This document shows, one piece after another, positions 1-5,268 of a stretch of DNA of 5,268 nucleotides. The notes beneath the pieces were generated by a model that was not told where the DNA came from, ran no database searches, and was given only the letters and a program-made list of their open reading frames with translations. This stretch comes from Oscillospiraceae bacterium (lineage in GTDB: Bacteria; Bacillota; Clostridia; Oscillospirales; Ruminococcaceae). The stretch's first letter is position 1, and each line of letters starts with the position of its first letter. Position numbers and translations under genes: made by a program. The stretch covers positions 1 through 5,268 of the forward strand of contig JAFXOO010000065.1 in assembly GCA_017528675.1 (NCBI GenBank), in the 5' to 3' direction.

Positions 1-1
1 C

Positions 2-400
2 GGATTTGGCGCAGCGGTAAAGCTGATGTAGCCGACGATTGCAGAGCGCTGGAACTACGTCAGCGGTCTGCGGGATCTGCTGCTCGGACGGCTGCGGGCG
101 CTGCCGTACATCACGCTCAACAGCGACCCGGAGGGCTCACCCTATATCGTGAACTTTTCAATGAACGGCTATCGGTCGGAAACGGTGCTGCATTCTCTTG
201 AAAAGAAGGAGATCTTCGTTTCGAGCGGATCGGCGTGCTCCAAAGGCGTACAGAGCGGCGTGCTGCGTGCCTACGGAATTCCCGATGCACAGGCGGATTG
301 TGCGCTGCGGGTCAGCTTTTCGGAGGAATCCACAGCCGGGGACATTGAAGCGCTGCTGGTTGCTCTCGATGAAGCAAAGAGGACATTGATTCATAAGTGA
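2..400 (+). CDS. Cysteine desulfurase (NifS/IscS family), C-terminal part, interrupted by in-frame TAG
   Basis: This is the 3' end of a group I cysteine desulfurase, a PLP enzyme that takes sulfur from cysteine and carries it as a persulfide. The reading frame starts at base 2 (GFGAAVKLM), meets TAG at 29-31, then stays open for 122 residues to TGA at 398-400. The diagnostic part is the active-site loop SSGSACSKG; its Cys (TGC 236-238) is the persulfide carrier. The text before it (GSPYIVNFSMNGYRSETVLHS) and after it (LRVSFSEEST) fits the small C-terminal domain. The PLP-binding Lys and large domain lie upstream of the window. The next gene is thiI, the usual sulfur acceptor in Bacillota, where a NifZ-type desulfurase is often paired with it. 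Restarts at GTG 149 or ATG 161 would give fragments without the PLP domain. The family call is firm; whether the gene is functional is not. Confidence 0.85.
29..31 (+). other. In-frame amber codon inside the cysteine desulfurase frame
   Basis: TAG interrupts a frame whose translation on both sides reads as cysteine desulfurase (GFGAAVKLM before, PTIAERWNYVSGLRD after). One C-to-T change from CAG (Gln) would create it. None of the four visible gene ends is TAG (one TGA and three TAA), so the stop usage here neither proves nor excludes a reassigned amber codon. A sequencing error near a contig end, a recent nonsense mutation and amber readthrough all remain possible. Confidence 0.8.
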
Positions 401-417
401 TATCCGGGAGGATTATT

Positions 418-488
418 CCGCAGACTTCAGAAAACGAAACATACCGCAGAAAGCGGATGCGGGCATCGCCCCTTCCCCCTGTCTGCGG
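418..488 (+). promoter_or_regulatory. Inverted repeat with alternative pairings in the thiI leader
   Basis: CCGCAGAC at 418-425 is an exact inverted match to GTCTGCGG at 481-488. A second copy of the left arm, CCGCAGA at 444-450, can pair with the same right arm (482-488), so the two stems exclude each other. The interior can also form CCGC-AGAAA-GCGG (444-456) and GATG-CGGG-CATC (456-467). There is no T-tract, and the thiI ribosome binding site (AAAGGA, 507-512) lies outside the structure. It could be a leader switch or an mRNA-processing or stability element; chance is not excluded. No TPP riboswitch core was recognised. Confidence 0.25.
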
Positions 489-520
489 GAGATCTGAAAT
501 GTACAGAAAGGACATACGCA

Positions 521-1699
521 ATGAAAGAAGTCATTCTTGTAAAATACGGCGAAATGGCACTGAAAGGGCTGAACAAGGGCACGTTTGAGGATGTGCTGTT
601 CAAGCAGATCAAGTACCGGCTGCGGCCTCTCGGCAGATTCGGCTACAGCGGTGCACAGTCCACGATCTATATTGAGCCGCTTGAGGAGACAATTCAGCTC
701 GATGAGGTTATCTGCCGCCTTCAGAAGGTGTTTGGCATTGCGACAATCTGCCGTGCCTGCGTCTGTGAGAAGGATTTTGAGGATATCCGGAGCAAGGCGG
801 TGAGCTACCTGGAGGAGGCGTTCGAGACGGCGGATTCCTTCAAGGTCGAGGCAAAGCGTGCCGACAAGAGCTTCCCGATGAAGTCGCCGGACATCTGCCG
901 TGAGCTCGGCGGAGCACTTGCAGAGGCTTACCCGGATGTTCCGGTCGATGTGCATAACCCCGGCATCACTGTGATGGTCGATATCCGGGATACCAACGCC
1001 TATGTATATGCCGGAAAGATCAAGGGTGCGGGCGGTCTGCCGCTCGGCACCAGCGGCAAAGCGCTGCTGCTGCTGTCCGGTGGTATCGACAGCCCGGTTG
1101 CAGGTTATATGATGGCAAAGCGTGGCATCAAAGTGGCGGCGATTCACTTTGTGAGCCCGCCCTATACCTCTGACAGAGCACTGCTCAAGGTGGAGCAGCT
1201 CTGTGCGAAAATGACAGATTACTGCGGTGATATGCATTTCTACTGTGTGCCCTTTACCGAGATTCAGGAACAGCTCAAACGCCGGTGCCCGGAGGAGTTC
1301 TTTACCATCCTGATGCGCCGGATGATGATGCTGATTGCACAGGAGATCGCCAAAAAAGAGGAGGCACTTGCACTTGTGACCGGCGAGAGTGTGGGACAGG
1401 TCGCCAGCCAGACCATTCAGGCGATGGTCTGCACGGATGCGGTCTGCAAATGCCCTGTTTTCCGTCCCTGCATCGGCATGGATAAGACAGAGATCATTGA
1501 AATCGCCCGGAAAATCGACACCTTCGATATCTCCATCCAGCCATACGAGGACTGCTGCACGGTATTCACGCCGAAGCATCCGAAGATCCGCCCGCAGCTT
1601 GATGCCATTGAGGCAGCGCAGGAGAAGGGGGATTTTGGAGAAATGATCGCAAGGGCTGTTGCCGGAACAGAAATGAAAACGTTCCGCATTGAGAGATAA
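521..1699 (+). CDS. thiI: tRNA 4-thiouridine synthase ThiI (short form, no rhodanese domain)
   Basis: ThiI adenylates U8 of tRNA and replaces its oxygen with sulfur supplied by a cysteine desulfurase, giving 4-thiouridine in the cytoplasm. The 392-residue protein has the family layout: an N-terminal ferredoxin-like region beginning VKYGEMALKGLNKG (8-20), a THUMP domain to about residue 165, and a PP-loop ATPase with SGGIDSPVA at 186-194. Further family motifs are GESVGQVASQT (288-298), RPCIGMDKTEI (315-325) and YEDCCTVFTPKHPK (342-355). The CC pair at 345-346 lies where the catalytic Cys of the PP-loop domain is expected. The protein stops there, so it lacks the C-terminal rhodanese domain of the E. 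coli enzyme; this is normal in Bacillota and suggests tRNA thiolation rather than thiazole synthesis (inference). The start is supported by AAAGGA at 507-512, 8 bases upstream. It is probably co-transcribed with the desulfurase before it, since no convincing promoter lies in the gap. Confidence 0.96.
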   Translation: MKEVILVKYGEMALKGLNKGTFEDVLFKQIKYRLRPLGRFGYSGAQSTIYIEPLEETIQLDEVICRLQKVFGIATICRACVCEKDFEDIRSKAVSYLEEAFETADSFKVEAKRADKSFPMKSPDICRELGGALAEAYPDVPVDVHNPGITVMVDIRDTNAYVYAGKIKGAGGLPLGTSGKALLLLSGGIDSPVAGYMMAKRGIKVAAIHFVSPPYTSDRALLKVEQLCAKMTDYCGDMHFYCVPFTEIQEQLKRRCPEEFFTILMRRMMMLIAQEIAKKEEALALVTGESVGQVASQTIQAMVCTDAVCKCPVFRPCIGMDKTEIIEIARKIDTFDISIQPYEDCCTVFTPKHPKIRPQLDAIEAAQEKGDFGEMIARAVAGTEMKTFRIER

Positions 1700-1718
1700 A
1701 TAGGATTGTACAGAAATA

Positions 1719-1756
1719 TATTGTTTTGGTATGTGCTTACTGCACAAGAAACAATA
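1719..1756 (+). terminator. Hairpin after thiI, possible weak terminator without T-tract
   Basis: TATTGTTT (1719-1726) pairs exactly with AAACAATA (1749-1756). Inside it, TGTGC (1732-1736) pairs with GCACA (1742-1746) around the loop TTACT, with a small asymmetric internal loop between the two stems. It starts 20 bases after the thiI stop, where a terminator would be expected. The outer stem is AT-rich and the following bases (GCTAAATTT) are not a proper T-run, so intrinsic termination is doubtful. It could instead protect the 3' end of the mRNA. Confidence 0.3.
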
Positions 1757-1761
1757 GCTAA

Positions 1762-1804
1762 ATTTGTATCTCTTGTCGAATACAGAGATTCTCACAGGAC
1801 AAAT
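1762..1804 (+). promoter_or_regulatory. Interrupted inverted repeat abutting the sortase promoter
   Basis: The contiguous left arm ATTTGTATCTCT (1762-1773) pairs with AGAGAT (1784-1789) and then, across a 9-base bulge, with ACAAAT (1799-1804). The right end sits one base before the -35 box at 1806. The placement fits an activator or repressor site, but no known operator was recognised, and AT-rich intergenic DNA yields such repeats by chance. Confidence 0.2.
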
Positions 1805-1805
1805 C

Positions 1806-1835
1806 TTGACAAAACCTCTAAATATGTAGTAAAAT
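1806..1835 (+). promoter_or_regulatory. Sigma-A-like promoter for the sortase operon
   Basis: A perfect -35 box TTGACA (1806-1811) is followed after 18 bases by TAAAAT (1830-1835), a five-of-six match to the -10 box. The region is AT-rich, and transcription would start at about 1842, some 25 bases before the start codon. A perfect TATAAT at 1836-1841 is 24 bases from the -35 box and therefore too distant to be its partner. This is the only convincing promoter seen before the two sortase genes and the SpoIID-like gene. Confidence 0.65.
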
Positions 1836-1867
1836 TATAATGAGCATTTATAACTGGAGGATGCAGT

Positions 1868-3409
1868 ATGAGCAAATTTCCGGAAGAAACTCTGGAACAG
1901 GAGAACGCTCTTTCTGACAGCGAAATCCCCGCAGCGGCAGACCCGCAGCAGGAAACGGATTCCATACAGGAAACAGCTCCGGTACAAGAGCCCGATTCGG
2001 TACTGGGCACTGAGCCTGAACAGGACACGGAATCGTCACAGGATTCCACCCCTGCACAGGATGCAGAAACGCCGCAGGATGCTGAACCTGTACAGGACGC
2101 AGAACTCCCGCAGGATACGGAGCCTGCACAGGACGCTGAGCCACAGGATAAGTTCCTTGCCATCAAATCCGCACTGCGCAGTAAGGAATCGGAGCAGCAG
2201 CAGGAGGAAATGCGCATTTCGGTCGCAGACAAGATCCAGCGCATGAAGGAAGCAAAGGATAATCCCGATGAGCAGCCCTATGAACGGTCGGCACAGCCCG
2301 TTGTGGAATCCGATGCACCGGCTGATGTGCCGCCGGAAGCTTCAGAAAGGCCGCGGAAGACAATGAAAAAGAAAGCAAATAGCGCTAAAAAAGCTAAGAA
2401 ATCCCGGAAAACTGTAAAAAAGAGAAAGCGCAGCGGCCCGGATCTGTTCCCGAAAAGAGGGGACAGTGCATTTGAAGTGATCCGGAAGTGCATCTTCCTG
2501 ATGTCATGCACGGTGTTCATGGTATGTCTCTTTCTGATCGGCAAGTATTACTGGGAAAACTACCAGAATGCCGAGGTTCTGAAGGAGTTTGAGAAGCAGT
2601 ACGATCCGGACCGCAAGGAACCCGAAAGGGAAACCGAACCGAAGGTTGAAGGCTTTGAGTATTACGGCTATCTCCCGTCTGTTGAACAGCTTTTGGAGAA
2701 GAACCCCGAAATCATCGGCTTTCTTTCGATTCCGGATTCCAAGGTGAATTATCCGGTGCTGCAGCACAAGGTGCCGGAGGACGGAAACGAGTATTACCTG
2801 AAAAGGAATTACCTTCTCGAACACGAGAATGCCGGCTCGATTTTCATGGATTACCGTGATTACTTTGATTTCGTCGTGGACGGAAGAAAGCAGTTTGAAA
2901 ATTCGGACAACCTGATTATCTATGGTCATAACATGCATGACTATTCCATGTTCGGCGGTCTGAAACGGTATATCAATGAGGCGAATTATTATGATGAGCA
3001 TCCGATTATCTACCTCAACTCCAACTACCGGAAGTATCAGTACAAGATCTTCGGCATGATTATTGTGGATATTGAGGATGAGACGGAGACAAAGTTTGAC
3101 TACTGGAATACGATTGATTTCGGGGATGAGCAGCAGTTCTATGACTATGTCAACGAAATCAAGCGGCGTACTGTGCGTCTGACAGATGTAGATGTCAAGT
3201 ACGGTGACCAGCTCGTCACGCTCTCTACCTGCAACAGTACCTTTACCGAAGGCCGGCTCGTTGTATTCGGGCGGCTCCTGCGGGAGGGAGAGGACCTGAT
3301 GGAGGGGTGCACCAGTCAGCCGAATCCCAATATCAAGTGGCCTAACAGCTATTATAAATGGCGTAAAAAAACCTATAATCCGGATGCAGAATTTATCCCT
3401 TACGGATAA
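1868..3409 (+). CDS. srtB: Class B sortase with long cytoplasmic repeat-bearing N-terminus
   Basis: This is a membrane-bound cysteine transpeptidase that would cut a sorting signal in an exported protein and link it to the cell wall. The catalytic domain (about 265-470 of 513) has FMDYRD (326-331), catalytic His354 in YGHNM, MFGGLKRY (361-368), catalytic Cys455 in TLSTC and Arg463. The wide spacing and helix-rich insert before Cys fit class B. One hydrophobic segment (about 207-226) puts the N-terminus inside the cell. The N-terminus is unusual: residues 27-92 are eleven acidic six-residue repeats, and 161-188 have 17 Lys/Arg in 28 positions. Typical SrtB proteins are near 250 residues, so about 200 are extra. 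The aromatic tail after 472 (NPNIKWPNSYYKW) is not a sorting signal. The start is set by TGGAGG at 1855-1860, 7 bases upstream. It is the first gene of the probable operon. The substrate is unknown. Confidence 0.92.
   Translation: MSKFPEETLEQENALSDSEIPAAADPQQETDSIQETAPVQEPDSVLGTEPEQDTESSQDSTPAQDAETPQDAEPVQDAELPQDTEPAQDAEPQDKFLAIKSALRSKESEQQQEEMRISVADKIQRMKEAKDNPDEQPYERSAQPVVESDAPADVPPEASERPRKTMKKKANSAKKAKKSRKTVKKRKRSGPDLFPKRGDSAFEVIRKCIFLMSCTVFMVCLFLIGKYYWENYQNAEVLKEFEKQYDPDRKEPERETEPKVEGFEYYGYLPSVEQLLEKNPEIIGFLSIPDSKVNYPVLQHKVPEDGNEYYLKRNYLLEHENAGSIFMDYRDYFDFVVDGRKQFENSDNLIIYGHNMHDYSMFGGLKRYINEANYYDEHPIIYLNSNYRKYQYKIFGMIIVDIEDETETKFDYWNTIDFGDEQQFYDYVNEIKRRTVRLTDVDVKYGDQLVTLSTCNSTFTEGRLVVFGRLLREGEDLMEGCTSQPNPNIKWPNSYYKWRKKTYNPDAEFIPYG
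1946..2143 (+). repeat. Tandem 18-bp repeats encoding eleven acidic hexapeptides
   Basis: Within the first sortase, residues 27-92 divide exactly into eleven hexads: QQETDS, IQETAP, VQEPDS, VLGTEP, EQDTES, SQDSTP, AQDAET, PQDAEP, VQDAEL, PQDTEP and AQDAEP. The last five are close copies and show DNA similarity as 18-bp units starting with CAG from 2057 (CAGGATGCAGAA, CAGGATGCTGAA, CAGGACGCAGAA and so on). The earlier units are more diverged, which suggests newer duplication at the 3' end. No Lys or Arg occurs between residues 4 and 94. Confidence 0.85.
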
Positions 3410-3433
3410 TCCTGCAAGGAAGGGAAGCATTTC

Positions 3434-4324
3434 ATGTCTAATCAGAATTCTAATCCTAACAACACAAAAAAGCCCTTGAATGGCAAGCTGATTGCAATTA
3501 TCTGCGCTGCTGTTCTTGCAGCCGGCGGCATTACGACTGGCGTTGTATTGTCCCTGAACGGGAAAAAACAGCCGGAACCGGAGGAGAGCAGCGTTATTGT
3601 GACAGAGGCGCCGACAGAGGCGGTAACCGATGCGGAAACGGAACCTGTGACGGAAGCTGCTACAGAGAAGCCGGAACTGACAGAACGTGCCAGGGAACTG
3701 CTCAAGCAGAATCCCGAAACAGTAGGCTGGATTACGGTGGATAAGACCAAGGTGGATAATCCGGTTGTGCAGTGCGGGGATAACGAGTACTATCTCGATC
3801 ACAGCTTTGAGCGTGAGCCGTTCCGGGCCGGAACCGTGTTCATGGATTACCGGGATGTGTTCGGTGCGGATGAGGATAAGCAGTCCGAGAACATCATCCT
3901 GTACGGTCACAACATGGCCAACAATACCATGTTCGGATCTCTCCGCCGCTACCGGCAGGATCTGAACTACTATAAGGAAGCTCCGTTCATAACGTTGGAG
4001 TCCAACTACCGGGTGTATGACTATGTAATTTTCGGCCTGGTCATCACGGAGGGGAGTGCTTCGGCAACATGGCGTTATTGGGATATGGAGAATCTGTCCA
4101 TGCGTCCGCAGTTCAATGCGTATGTGGAGACAGTACATCAGAAAAACATGGTCAAGATCCCGGTGGATGTCAGGTATGGTGACAGACTGCTGACACTTTC
4201 GACCTGCTATTCAGATAAGGATGATTCAAGATTCCTGATCGTGGCACGCCGGTTCCGCACGGGTGAGACCAAGGAAGACTTTTTGGCATTGCTTGCTGAG
4301 GAGAACGAGACAAAGGCCGAATAA
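3434..4324 (+). CDS. srtB: Class B sortase, short form with Thr/Glu-rich stalk
   Basis: This second sortase has 296 residues and is clearly a paralogue of the one before it. It has a short N-terminal tail, one hydrophobic anchor (about 18-41) and a Thr/Glu/Pro/Val-rich stalk (about 48-82, VTEAPTEAVTDAETEP). The catalytic domain shows FMDYRD (136-141), His159 in YGHNM, MFGSLRRY (166-173), Cys258 in TLSTC and Arg266 in SRFLIVARR. Unlike its neighbour it has no large cytoplasmic region, and the loop between FMDYRD and the catalytic His is shorter. The stalk would hold the enzyme away from the membrane (inference). The start is supported by AGGAAGGGA at 3417-3425, about 8 bases upstream. The gap of 24 bases after the previous stop and the absence of a promoter or terminator indicate one operon. 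A separate substrate from the first enzyme is likely, but it is not visible here. Confidence 0.92.
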   Translation: MSNQNSNPNNTKKPLNGKLIAIICAAVLAAGGITTGVVLSLNGKKQPEPEESSVIVTEAPTEAVTDAETEPVTEAATEKPELTERARELLKQNPETVGWITVDKTKVDNPVVQCGDNEYYLDHSFEREPFRAGTVFMDYRDVFGADEDKQSENIILYGHNMANNTMFGSLRRYRQDLNYYKEAPFITLESNYRVYDYVIFGLVITEGSASATWRYWDMENLSMRPQFNAYVETVHQKNMVKIPVDVRYGDRLLTLSTCYSDKDDSRFLIVARRFRTGETKEDFLALLAEENETKAE

Positions 4325-4335
4325 GAGGTATCTGT

Positions 4336-5268
4336 ATGAAAAAACACAGTCGTATCAAACGCATGTTTGCGGCATTGACGGCCATCGTACTGACAGCGGT
4401 CTTTCAGCCGGTCACGGCGGCGATTGCGGAAGACGATGAAGCGGCAACAGAGGCGGCTGAGGAAACAGTGCAGGCGGAAACTGCACCGCAGGAACAGCCG
4501 CAGACCAAGCTCAGTTCTGTCACGATTGTACATACCGCTGAGATCTCGGAGGAGGATTATCAGCCAACCGAATGGTGGAAGGCGGACCTTGATGAGTACG
4601 AGGACATGTCTCTGGTGAAATATGAGACTGTCGGCGGCGGTGCGTCCGGAGAGCCGGAGCTGCTGGCGGAGGGCCGTGACGACACGATCGTTTCTAACTT
4701 AATGACGGAGTCCGGTGTATCGTACACGGAGCCGGGTACATTTGCATTTACCAGTTACGGCTGGGGACACTGCGTCGGCCTGAGCCAGAACGGTGCCAAT
4801 TTCTATGCAAAGTACGGCGGCTGGAATTACCGGGATATCCTGTTCCATTATTATCCCGGAACGGTGCTGAAGAACACGGGTACCGCCGAGACGGAAATTG
4901 TAACGACCCAGGGCGTTCCCGGAAATGTATTGCAGCAGGTTGCTGAAATCGTCAACCGGGAAATCGGGCCTTCGTTCCATCCGGAATGCATCAAGGCACA
5001 GGCTGTTGCGGTCTATACCTATATGAAGTATCATGACAATGATGCGCATGACCTGAAGGGCAAGCCGGATCCGCCGCAGAGCCTTGTGGATCTCTGCGCT
5101 TCCGTACTCGGTGAGGCGCTGTTTTATAACGATGAATACTGCCTGACGATGTTCTATGCATCCTGCGGTGCGATTACGGCGAACTGCTATGACGTATTCT
5201 CCGCTGATATTCCGTATCTGCGCAGTGTGGCGAGCGAGTATGATTCGCAGTATGATCCGCACTGGGGC
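4336..5268 (+). CDS. Exported SpoIID/LytB-domain protein with reversed domain order, 3' end outside window
   Basis: The frame is open from ATG 4336 to the window end (311 codons) and is incomplete. AAGAGG at 4323-4328, overlapping the stop of the sortase before it, is the ribosome binding site. Residues 1-31 form a signal peptide (MKKHSRIKR, a hydrophobic core, then AIA), followed by an acidic Ala/Glu/Gln linker to about 57. Residues 139-177 (GWGHCVGLSQNGA, then YRDILFHYYPGT) match the segment that normally ends a SpoIID domain. Residues 196-311 match its beginning: VNREIGPSFHPE with probable catalytic Glu209, IKAQAVAVYTY (219-229), and FYASCGAIT to DIPYLRSV (273-298). SpoIID proteins are lytic transglycosylases acting on peptidoglycan stripped of stem peptides; LytB relatives modulate wall hydrolases. 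The partner sortases suggest a wall-related job outside the membrane. Family membership is clear; activity and a sporulation role are not established. Confidence 0.85.
   Translation, partial: MKKHSRIKRMFAALTAIVLTAVFQPVTAAIAEDDEAATEAAEETVQAETAPQEQPQTKLSSVTIVHTAEISEEDYQPTEWWKADLDEYEDMSLVKYETVGGGASGEPELLAEGRDDTIVSNLMTESGVSYTEPGTFAFTSYGWGHCVGLSQNGANFYAKYGGWNYRDILFHYYPGTVLKNTGTAETEIVTTQGVPGNVLQQVAEIVNREIGPSFHPECIKAQAVAVYTYMKYHDNDAHDLKGKPDPPQSLVDLCASVLGEALFYNDEYCLTMFYASCGAITANCYDVFSADIPYLRSVASEYDSQYDPHWG

Noticed and set aside
401..520. A TPP riboswitch in front of thiI
   Set aside because: The conserved CTGAGA and the ACCTGATCTGGATAATGCCAG-like core are absent.
397..588. A small GTG-start frame overlapping the desulfurase stop (GTGA), which could be a leader peptide
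   Set aside because: The nearest purine-rich site is too far upstream (376-383), the peptide resembles nothing, and it runs far into thiI in another frame.
413..1795. A 460-codon open frame on the minus strand opposite thiI
   Set aside because: It is antisense to a clear thiI, shows no recognisable domain, and arises from codon bias of the opposite strand.
1836..1841. A perfect TATAAT as the -10 box of the sortase promoter
   Set aside because: It is 24 bases from the TTGACA box; TAAAAT at 1830-1835 gives an acceptable 18-base spacer.
1792..2244. A minus-strand frame encoding a Ser/Cys-rich repetitive peptide
   Set aside because: Its SxSC repeats are the complement of the CAG-GAT hexad repeats of the sortase. 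It also covers the promoter, and no ribosome binding site was found.
3284..3406. The C-terminal tail of the first sortase as a self-sorting signal
   Set aside because: NPNIKWPN lacks the Thr-Gly motif, the following hydrophobic segment and a basic end. The aromatic tail looks like an extension seen in this sortase subgroup.
3485..3556. A lipoprotein signal in the second sortase (Cys24)
   Set aside because: The residues before Cys (AII) do not form a good lipobox, and the hydrophobic stretch continues past it, so a simple membrane anchor fits better.
2504..4138. A 544-codon open frame on the minus strand across both sortases
   Set aside because: It spans two well-supported genes and the gap between them. 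Its Ile/Val/His-rich text mirrors the sortase codons and fits no family.

Overview
The window looks like chromosomal DNA of a Gram-positive anaerobe, probably a gut member of the Clostridia (Oscillospirales/Ruminococcaceae type). This is inferred from a cysteine desulfurase-thiI pair, a ThiI without a rhodanese domain, tandem class B sortases with acidic Thr/Glu/Pro linkers, strong GGAGG-type ribosome binding sites and a moderately GC-rich third codon position. No rRNA, marker gene or database search supports the placement, so it stays tentative. All genes read on the + strand.

Region 1 (1-1699) is a sulfur-transfer module. The window opens inside the C-terminal part of a NifS/IscS-type cysteine desulfurase, which carries an in-frame TAG at 29-31, where related proteins usually continue without a break. 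After a 120-base gap comes a complete thiI (tRNA 4-thiouridine synthase). The usual logic is that the desulfurase loads persulfide sulfur onto ThiI, which thiolates U8 of tRNA. The gap holds an inverted repeat with two mutually exclusive pairings.

Region 2 (1700-1867) is an AT-rich intergenic stretch. It holds a hairpin just after thiI, a second interrupted inverted repeat, and a good sigma-A-like promoter (TTGACA, 18 bases, TAAAAT) followed by a strong ribosome binding site.

Region 3 (1868-5268) is a probable three-gene operon with gaps of 24 and 11 bases. It encodes (i) a class B sortase with an unusual cytoplasmic extension of about 200 residues, made of eleven six-residue acidic repeats and a Lys/Arg-rich block before the membrane segment; (ii) a second, shorter class B sortase with a membrane anchor and a Thr/Glu-rich stalk; and (iii) the first 311 codons of an exported SpoIID/LytB-like protein that runs off the window. 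In (iii) the two halves of the SpoIID domain appear in reversed order: the GHxVGxSQ/YYPGT segment, normally C-terminal, precedes the catalytic-Glu/KAQA segment. Three conserved motif positions are occupied by cysteine.

Together this looks like a cell-envelope locus: two transpeptidases that could anchor proteins to peptidoglycan, plus a peptidoglycan-acting enzyme. No sortase substrate is visible in the window. The permuted SpoIID-like protein and the repeat-bearing sortase are the most unusual items.
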